Assembly (NCBI GenBank): GCA_015680685.1
Contig: MNCI01012686.1
Location: 162,791-224,790, forward strand
DNA length: 62,000 nucleotides
Direction of reading: 5' to 3'
From: Gnetum montanum
Lineage: Eukaryota > Streptophyta > Gnetopsida > Gnetales > Gnetaceae
Position 1 is the stretch's first letter, and every line of letters starts with the position of its first letter. Both the position numbers and the translations under genes were made by a program. Shown one piece after another: positions 55,250 through 62,000 of the stretch. The notes beneath the pieces are model-generated. The model was not told where the DNA came from. It ran no database searches and saw nothing but the letters and a program-made list of their open reading frames with translations.

Positions 55250-55680
55250 TCTAAAAGTCCTCTAATTTATTTGTAGATTGCTATAAATGAACCATGCAAA
55301 GCTCTTCTTGATTTAGATTTTGGTATTAATTTAATTTCTCATGACATGTACACTACTTGGAACCTACCTCCTCTCAAAAATAGCAACATAAGATTAGAAT
55401 TGGTAGACCAGTCCATCACTATTTCATTGGGACTGGTAGAAGACATCGTGAACACTATCTATGGGTGGTCTTATCTTACCAATTTCTTGATAATTAACAT
55501 GGGGAACTACAAAGGTGATTTTCCAATCATCATGGGAAGGGCATGGCTGAGCATCGTTGATGCAAGAATGGGCATTAGAGATCTTTCCCTACAAATATTT
55601 AAAGAAAATGCATTCAAAAAGATCGAGAAGAAGAGAGTTTCATGCATCATGTATATTGATATAGGGTGTAATTGTGTGTA
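55250..55680 (+). pseudogene. protease domain of E
   Basis: It reads ALLDLDFGINLISHDMYTTW (catalytic DSG changed to DLD), SNIRLELVDQSITISLGLV and FPIIMGRAWLSIVDARMG. It stays open for 111 codons from 55346 and stops at 55680 after IGCNCV. A linker with RCLYAATTK and LELKTLPAKKEYAFLKN follows to about 56200. Confidence 0.82.
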
Positions 55681-56199
55681 GAAACTCTAGGCCATAAAGC
55701 AAGCATCTATCTCTGCATGCAAGTAGCGTGCACTAGAAGTAGAAATCCAAAGGTGTTTGTATGCAGCAACCACAAAATAAGAGGGCACCTAGTGGTTGAT
55801 CATTGATTCTGAGAGTAGCACACTTTACATGGGACCAATTGAGAGCTTGACATGCACATATGTCATAGGCAGGATGAACTAGAGCAAGTTCATCACCAAC
55901 TCTCTAATGATACAAATGATGATACTCACTAGGAAGAGTTGGAAATTCTTGAAAATTTCAAGCAAGAGCCCCTTGAACTAAAAACGCTACCAGCCAAAAA
56001 GGAGTATGCATTTTTGAAAAATGGGAAGTTAGTTATAATTAATGTGAATCTTGCTCCAAAGTAGAAAAATATGTTGTTAAAGGTAGTTGAAAAATGGTTA
56101 GTAGCTTTTTCTTAGTCATATCCTAAACTCACAAGGATTGATTCTAGGATATGCCAACATCACATCTACACTGATCCGGCCATGAAGCCAAAAAGATAG

Positions 56200-57000
56200 C
56201 CATAGAGGTGATTAAACCCCAAACTAAAGCAGATCATCAAAGAGGAAATTGAGCAACTCCTCAAGGCAAGGTTCATTTATCCCATTATGGATAGCGGTGG
56301 GTTAGTCCACTCGTAATTGTGTCAAAGAAAGGAGGCAAGTGGCAGGTCTACATCAATTTTAGGCTGCTGAATATGGCAACATTCAAAGATCATTCTTTGT
56401 TTCCATGTGTGGATCAAGTGCTCAACACAATATTTGGGCATTGCTACTACAACTTTCTAGATGGTTACAGTGGCTATATCCAAATACAAATTCCACCAAA
56501 AGACCAAGCAACGACAACATTCATGAATCCTTGGGGGAACTTTTCATATCACAAGATGCCATTTGGTCCATGCAATGCTCTTGCCACATGTCAATTCTTG
56601 GTTCTAAGAATTTTTCAATAGCAAATCAACAGTGGTGTGGAGGTCTTCATGGATGACTTCTCTACTTATGGAGCTACATTTGAACAAGCCTTGGACTGCC
56701 TTGAGTAAGTGCTTAAACAATGTCTTGAAATCAACTTGTAGCTCAATTAGCAAAAAAGTCACTTAATGGTCTAGGAGGGCATTGTATTAGGGCATAGAAT
56801 ATTGCAGGTAGAAACTGAAATAGGCCCTAAAAATAAGAGTCATCCAAGGAATAACCTGCCAACTAGAAATTGTTAAAGATGTTTGATCATTCTTTGGACA
56901 TATCAGCTACTATCGACGATTCATAGAGAATTTCTGTAAGATCGCAAAACCATTGGTAAAGTTGAAAAAGAAAGATGTTTCCTTTGTCTAGACCAAGAAA
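56200..57000 (+). pseudogene. reverse transcriptase of E
   Basis: It starts around IKEEIEQLLKARFIYP (56230-56285). It has INFRLLNMATFKDHSLFPCV (D of the first catalytic block changed to N), FLDGYSGYIQIQIPPKDQA (56455-56510), YHKMPFGPCNALATCQF and VFMDDFSTYG (56645-56675). FMDD is the usual Athila form of the YxDD motif and is intact here. The thumb region with HISYYRRFIENF (about 56900-56935) follows. Several stops. Confidence 0.85.
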
Positions 57001-57069
57001 TGTGAAAAAGCATTCCAATAGTTGAAAGAGAAACTTGTAGAAACTCAAATTCTACAAGCACATAATTAG

Positions 57070-57440
57070 TCTAGTTCATTTCATATCATGGTGGATGCAT
57101 CAAATTATGCCTTAGGAGTAATGCTAATGCAATTAGATGACAAAAAATGTCCATACTACATCCACTGCACTAGCGGAAGCATTGTGGATGCACAACTAAA
57201 CTACACCATCCCAGAGAAAGAATTGATGGCAATGGTGTTAGCTCTAGAGAAGTCCAAGCTTTATGTGCTTGGATACAAGGTGTTTGTGCACACAGACCAT
57301 AATGCCATCTACTTGCTAATGAACAAGCCAATGGTGAGCCCCTATGTCATACGATGGCTAGTGATCTTGCAAGAATTTGATCTTACGATGGTAGATAGAA
57401 TGGGCATTGAGAATGTGGTCGCTGATCACTTGTCTTGATT
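57070..57440 (+). pseudogene. RNase H domain of E (well preserved)
   Basis: 117 codons stay open from 57088 to 57438. They contain MVDASNYALGVMLMQLDDKK (first Asp), KELMAMVLALEKSKLYVLGY (Glu), VFVHTDHNAIYLLMNK (second Asp in TDH) and NVVADHLS (last Asp). All catalytic acidic residues appear present, making this the least damaged enzyme domain in the window. Confidence 0.88.
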
Positions 57441-57599
57441 ACGATGGGATAATAAAGAGGAAGAACATTCACTATCTAATATATTTCCTAATGAACTCCT
57501 CTTTGCTAGGGCTATAACTAAACAATTTTCCAATGAGCCTAAATGGTATAATGGCATTCTTACCTATCTTCTCACCCAGGAGATGCCACAAGGGTTGGA

Positions 57600-58870
57600 T
57601 CACTGAAAGGGACAGTAATTTCTTCACTAGTTAAAACACTTCATGGAGATCAACGAACACCTCTACAAGGTGTGTGCCAATGGCCTGGTTCATTGGTGTG
57701 TCCCTGATGTTGATCAACTACGCTTTCTCCAAGATGCTAATGAAGGTCCTTATGGAGGACACTATGTTGGAAGATGCATGGCCATTAAGATCCTGATGGT
57801 AGGGTACTATTGATGAATAATCTTCAAGGATGCTCACCATTATGTCCACTCTTGTAAATGATGCCAACAAGATGGTGGAATGATTACTCAAATGAAGGAA
57901 CCTTAATAAGGGATTCGACCATTGGAACCCTTTGACATTAGGGGCATTAATTTCATGGATTCCATCATGTCCATGTCAAATGGAAAGGTTGTTGACTATT
58001 GTACAAAATGGGTATAAGTAGAAATCATCATCAACTATACATTTTCTAGTACTACTCATTTTGTACAAAAAAAATGTTGTAAATAGGTTTGGTGTGTCAC
58101 ATGCATTAATTTTTGATAATGGAACTAACTTTATAGGCACTATTTTTCGAAAGCTCATGCCACGCTTGGGGGTTGAAAAAAAAATCACAACACCCTACCA
58201 CCCCCAAGCTAATGGTTAAGCTAAGGTTACCAATAGGAAAATCACAAGGATACTAACAAGAACTATTAGCAAATATAGGAAAGACTGGAGCACAAAACTC
58301 AACGATGCCCTTTGGGCCTACCACTCAACATAGAAACTTCCTATAGGATATTCTCCCTATGAGCTTGTGTATGGAAAATTACCAATACTTCCTATTCAAT
58401 CTGAGCTTTGTACACTTTCAAGTACTTGTGACCTTGACCTTGACTTCAATCTAGCCCAAAAAGAAAGACTAATGAATCTCAACCTGTTAGAAAAAAACTA
58501 ATTGGTATCTCTATCATCTAATAAGTTGCACAAGGCCTATAACAAAAGCATCATGACCTAAAAATTAGAAAAGTTAAATTTTAACTGGAAGATAAGGTTT
58601 TCTACTAGAACCCTACACACCTACCTCAAAAAACTAAGTTCCAAACATTGTGGGAATGACCTTAGATCATTTATGAGACTTTTCCTTTTGGGCCATGATG
58701 ATCTACAAGCTTGAGAGCCTAAACAAGAAACAACTAGTCAACATACAACATGTTAAACCTTTCCACAAGCAAAAGCCAGCTAAAATAACAAAAGCCTCAT
58801 TAGATGGACAACCACACTCTATATTTCAGATCTTCTCCTTTCAACTTAGTCATGGGGAAGATGCCCACCC
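57600..58870 (+). pseudogene. integrase of E
   Basis: HHCC part near 57720-57870: LQDANEGPYGGHYVGRC (first His lost: DAN for DAH) and FKDAHHYVHSC. Core: a damaged start near 57930, ALIFDNGTNFIGT (58110-58140), TPYHPQANG (58190-58215) and WSTKLNDALWAYHST (58285-58330). C-terminal part: YSPYELVYGKLPILPIQSE and a tail with VNIQHVKPFHKQ (58735-58770), ending LSHGEDAHPC at 58877. Stops and at least one frame change. Confidence 0.82.
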
Positions 58871-59493
58871 ATGCTAACCATATAAGCGACTCTTCAGTTT
58901 TTCAATTTTTTGTTTTACAACTTTTTTTTTACACGTTTTTTTGATTTTACATGTTCTTATTTTCATGCTATTAACATTTTTTAATTTTTTTAACACCATC
59001 ATTAGTACATTTTCTATTTCTTGAATATTTTACACTTTCTTTTATATTTTCTTTTATTTTATTCTGGTCTAATTTTCTAACTTTTTGTTAATAAGCACCA
59101 GGTACAACGGTAATGCATTAATTGATGTTGGTATGTACTATTTTTATTATTTGATTTTTGGTGTTTGGTTTTTTTCTTTTAATTTCTTTACGAATGATTA
59201 GGACTTGTTTTATTTTTTATGTGATAGGCAGTGAGTCCACAACATCCACCATCCATAAACTCTATGGTTTTCCTTGTTTTGGAAACATGTAGTCCCTTCT
59301 TCATTAATAAAAAAATTTAATAAATTTGTGACTTCGATAGTTTCCAAAATTGGGAAGGATTCAAGGTTTAAATATGGTGTGGATTCAAGGGAATTTAGTA
59401 TTCTTTGTGCCTTTCTGTTTGCTTGGGTGCATGTGTGTTTTCATGGATTTCTTAACATTCTGTGTTGAACAATAAAAGGAAGTTAAATAAGTC

Positions 59494-59740
59494 CTTGCAT
59501 GGTGTGGTTCTCATCAAGAAAAAACAAAAAATAATAATGAGAATTAAAAGCACACCCCTAGGACAAAATAAATGTATGTATTCTTGCATGGTGTGGTCCC
59601 CATCAGAAAAAAAAATAATGAGAATTCAAAGCACATCCCTTGGACAAAATAAATGCATGTGTCTTTGCATGGTGTGGTTTCCATTTCAAGAAAAATGATG
59701 GCAATTCAAAGCACACCCCTTAGACAAAATAAATGTACTA
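59494..59740 (+). repeat. three tandem copies of an 81-89 bp untranslated-region module
   Basis: Each copy begins (C/T)TTGCATGGTGTGG (59494, 59583, 59664), then an A-rich spacer, ATTCAAAGCACA-like sequence and GACAAAATAAATG. N1 and F have one copy each. Confidence 0.85.
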
Positions 59741-60166
59741 CAAGCACTAGTTATGGGACTAGTCCTCTCTAACTAAGGCCCTTCCTCACTTCCTACTTCT
59801 TCTCTAATAAGAAATTGTGGTTGTTCTATGGGAGCACTCTTGTGTCTTAAGTGATGGACTAGTCATAGAATGTTGATGCGAAGTCACTGAATGTGGTTAG
59901 ATTTGTTCTAGAATAAGGATGAATCCTATCAAGTCATTTAAACACAAATCCAAAAGGGACTTCATGTGATCATAATTAGGAACTCCATTCCACTCTTTCT
60001 CATTCATCTATGTTTTCCATGTCTCACCTCATTGCTAGTTTCATGTTCTAGTTTGATGTCCTAGTTTGATGTGTCAAAATTCATAGTTAGTTTCTTCTGA
60101 TTTCTTTGTACTTAGCCTTTTGTAACCATTAATCATTCATTGAGCCCACAGACTCTTTGGTTTGAA

Positions 60167-60223
60167 GTTATGTAAGGGCATAAAAGGCTTGTGCCTACTT
60201 TGGGGAGGACCCACTTGCATATC
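60167..60223 (+). ncRNA. candidate three-way-junction RNA element, E copy
   Basis: Outer arms GTTATGTAAG (60167-60176) and CTTGCATATC (60214-60223) pair with one T-T mismatch and one G-U. Inner hairpins AGGC-TTGT-GCCT and TGGG-GAGGA-CCCA are both perfect. Confidence 0.55.
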
Positions 60224-60908
60224 TTTTGGTTGGGTTAGTTAAGTTCTTTATTCTTAGACACTCTTACAATGAAATTTATTTTTTTTACCCCATTAATGAC
60301 ATCCAATGGTGCACATCTTCACAACATTTTTCAGTGAACTTTCCTTTTTATTATTGTGAATTCTTACACCCTCTTCAAATATTATCCTATGTTGAACTCT
60401 TTCAAATTCACTAGATCACTTATCAATTTTACCCTATTTTTCAACCTTCCTGCTAACACTACTAAAGGAATCAATATACTATAATCATAACCTAGCCAAG
60501 TGTAACCACTAATGAGACAAGGCATTTAATAGTTATGTGTTACACATTGCATACTAATTCATGATTCTATTGTGATTGCAGTGGGAAGCATGGACTAAAA
60601 GCAGGACTATCTTCACCAACAATGATGCAACAATACCACATAATGAGGATCATTCATGATCATTGGATCTCTTCTCTCTCATTCTTCTACTGCTAAGAAG
60701 TGTTGGATGTCAATGTTATCTAGGGTGTTCACTTTTCTTATCATAAACACCCAATTTTATAAAAATTTGTAACTTTGTATACTTGGGCACTCAGAGTATG
60801 TTGTTCCATTTAACTCAGTTTGTATGTTAATCAATAATCCCATACTTTCACAATATTTTGTAAAGGACTTGTTCCTCCTCTTCTTCACTAGAGGACAAGT
60901 TTTCATTC

Positions 60909-60921
60909 AGTCGTGGGGGTA
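60909..60921 (+). other. polypurine tract region of E
   Basis: AGTCGTGGGGGTA adjoins the 3' LTR, with one change from the N1 and B sequence. Confidence 0.78.
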
Positions 60922-61738
60922 TGATGAATCACATTGTCTATCTGCTCCAACATCAAACGTTGAGTATTTGATGTCAAGGGGTATACACTGGCCTATAAAT
61001 ATAGCACCTAGGCTCTTGATTTGGTAGTCATTTTTTGGTTATTTTTTAGTCAAGTTAGCAAAGCTCTTAAAATTTATTTTCTCCAAAGTTAGAATATTTT
61101 CTAAGTGCCCGCAGAAGGAGTCTAAGTGTGTACAGTTCTTTTTTTTAACACTAATGTACTTGAGTGCAACAGTGTGATGAGAATAAAAACAAACTCTTTT
61201 GACAATCCTTGTAGCACTGAGAATAGATTAATGTTTCTTTTAATGCACTTTACCTTTATGCTCTTTACTTTAATGTATTTAAATTGAGTAATTTATTTCT
61301 AGCAATTAATGAACACAAGCATAACTACTTTGAGCATATATATAGTACTTGGTAACCTAGCAACACTTAATGTTTGGTAGCCTAGCAGCACTATATGTGT
61401 TTAGGATGTGTCCAGGAAAGTGGGGTGGTTAGTTGTGTCAGGCTAGATAGGCAATAAACGAATTAGATCTTAAATTACTCCACTTTTTATTCTTGTTGTA
61501 GGCAATCAAACTTATAAAATATAAAATAAGAAAAATCATGTACCTCAATTACACTTAAACCATATCCTTGAGCCTTACAAGTGTAGCTGGGAAGACAAAA
61601 AATGTTCTCAACACCCATTTCACTTCCTATAGAAAATTAGTGTACTAGAGAACTATACGTCCACGAAATTTGACCAGGTCGTGAGTAAATGCCTTAGTGA
61701 TTTGTATGGTTGGGCATAGCTTACCTCATCACCCATCA
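60922..61738 (+). repeat. 3' LTR of E
   Basis: 817 bases, from TGATGAATCACATTG to CATCACCCATCA, followed by ACTTC. It has TATAAATA at 60994-61001. The U3 dyad region is shorter than in the 5' LTR. Scattered differences from the 5' LTR indicate an insertion older than N1. Confidence 0.93.
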
Positions 61739-62000
61739 ACTTCTCAAAATTCAAAAAAAAAAGAAATAAATGCCATGAATAAACTCCTTCCTTAGATAAA
61801 ATGTTAAGTGATGCTACTCCTTGCAATGGTGGTAGTCTTATGATTGTCAAACAAAGAGATGAAACAATGCGATGTCACTAGAGCATGTTATGGACTTGAT
61901 TTGAATCTTAGAGAGAAGGGCTAATAATTACTTAACTATTAATAACACACACGGATTTATTATGCCTATGGTAAGGTACCTCATGTATCAATTTCTATAA
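61739..62000 (+). other. 3' untranslated region of D resumes after E
   Basis: After the E duplication, an A-rich run (61754-61763) and sequence such as GATGAAACAATGCGATGTCACTAG match B from about 27060 to 27340 (GATGAAGCAATGTGATGTCACTAA). It stops at the window edge before the position of the candidate RNA fold. Confidence 0.75.

Larger units (their letters stand above)
58880..60580 (+). other. 3' untranslated region of E
   Basis: Same block order as F: G tract at the pol end (AGTCATGGGGAAGATG, 58848), T-rich run (58900-59090), ACATCCACCATCCAT (59239), the TTGCATGGTGTGG module in three copies (59494-59740), CTAACTAAGGCCCTT (59769), the candidate RNA fold (60167-60223) and an acceptor-like TTGTGATTGCAG (60570-60581). 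ORF3 is deleted: after the acceptor, only about 330 bases remain to the PPT. Confidence 0.72.
51696..61738 (+). mobile_element. E: full-length Athila-like element with complete pol order
   Basis: A full element of 10043 bases: 5' LTR (51696-52517), PBS, gag, protease, RT, RNase H, integrase (to about 58860), 3' untranslated region, PPT, 3' LTR (60922-61738). It lacks ORF3, although the acceptor-like sequence in front of it remains at 60570-60581. It is the best autonomous-type copy here but is broken by stops in every domain. It is inserted in the 3' untranslated region of D. Confidence 0.92.
47557..62000 (+). mobile_element. D: pol-less Athila-like element, split by E, runs off right edge
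   Basis: 5' LTR, PBS, one long gag-derived frame (48517-51027) and a 3' untranslated region that continues, after E (51696-61738), from 61739 to the window edge. The tail pieces match B: 61739-62000 corresponds to B about 27060-27340. No RT, RNase H or integrase. The 3' LTR lies outside the window. Confidence 0.85.

Noticed and set aside
17877-60223. Hammerhead ribozyme (retrozyme) for the three-way-junction candidate
   Set aside because: The required core CUGANGA...GAAA...NUH is absent in all four copies.
17877-60223. tRNA-like structure
   Set aside because: There are no T-arm or anticodon-arm hallmarks (no GTTCRANNC, no 7-bp anticodon/T arms, no CCA).

Overview
The window is plant nuclear DNA made almost entirely of nested, decayed retrotransposons. 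The organism is a seed plant, most likely an angiosperm; I cannot place it further. Most elements are Athila-like Ty3/gypsy LTR elements. They have LTRs of about 0.8-0.95 kb starting TGATGA and ending CATCA or similar, primer binding sites that are decayed forms of the tRNA-Asp complement, gag with a Retrotrans_gag core, pol in the order PR-RT-RNase H-IN, a long 3' untranslated region, and in some copies a third (env-position) ORF. No intact host gene is convincing. The best host-gene candidate is a small secreted-peptide-like ORF at 6941-7201 on the minus strand.

Layout. 1-1042: 5' end (gag start, PBS, LTR) of minus-strand element A, which runs off the left edge. 1043-4320: minus-strand L1-type LINE remnant with endonuclease and reverse transcriptase. 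4321-8700: low-copy-looking DNA with a GC-rich block, two tandem duplications and the small secreted-peptide candidate. 8840-20264: broken minus-strand Ty3/gypsy element Z of a different lineage, split by unresolved sequence (10649-12569) and by N1, a complete element at 12710-19287 with target-site duplication GTTAT. 20265-22795: 3' LTR and ORF3 end of minus-strand element X, whose LTR is itself split by a solo LTR (20422-21278, duplication CTTGT). 22796-40920: plus-strand element F, truncated at both ends and split inside gag by complete element B (24402-32285, duplication CTTTG). 40921-47359: minus-strand gag-PR-RT-RH-IN and 5' LTR, probably the other half of X. 47557 to the right edge: plus-strand element D, split in its 3' untranslated region by nearly complete element E (51696-61738).

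How the parts work together. E, F and X carry recognisable pol and would have been the autonomous lineages. N1, B and D kept LTRs, PBS and gag (B also ORF3; N1 also protease) but lack RT-RNase H-IN, so they look like non-autonomous partners that borrowed pol in trans. All reading frames carry stop codons, many explicable as C-to-T changes, so everything is presumed dead here.

Most worth a second look: (1) a 57-59 nt segment in the 3' untranslated regions of N1, B, F and E that folds on paper into a three-way junction whose outer stem changes sequence between copies but keeps pairing; (2) dyad modules at the start of U3, with arms that differ by family around a similar 10-nt spacer; (3) ORF3 starting with ATG directly after a splice-acceptor-like sequence in two elements; (4) repeated, apparently independent loss of pol.
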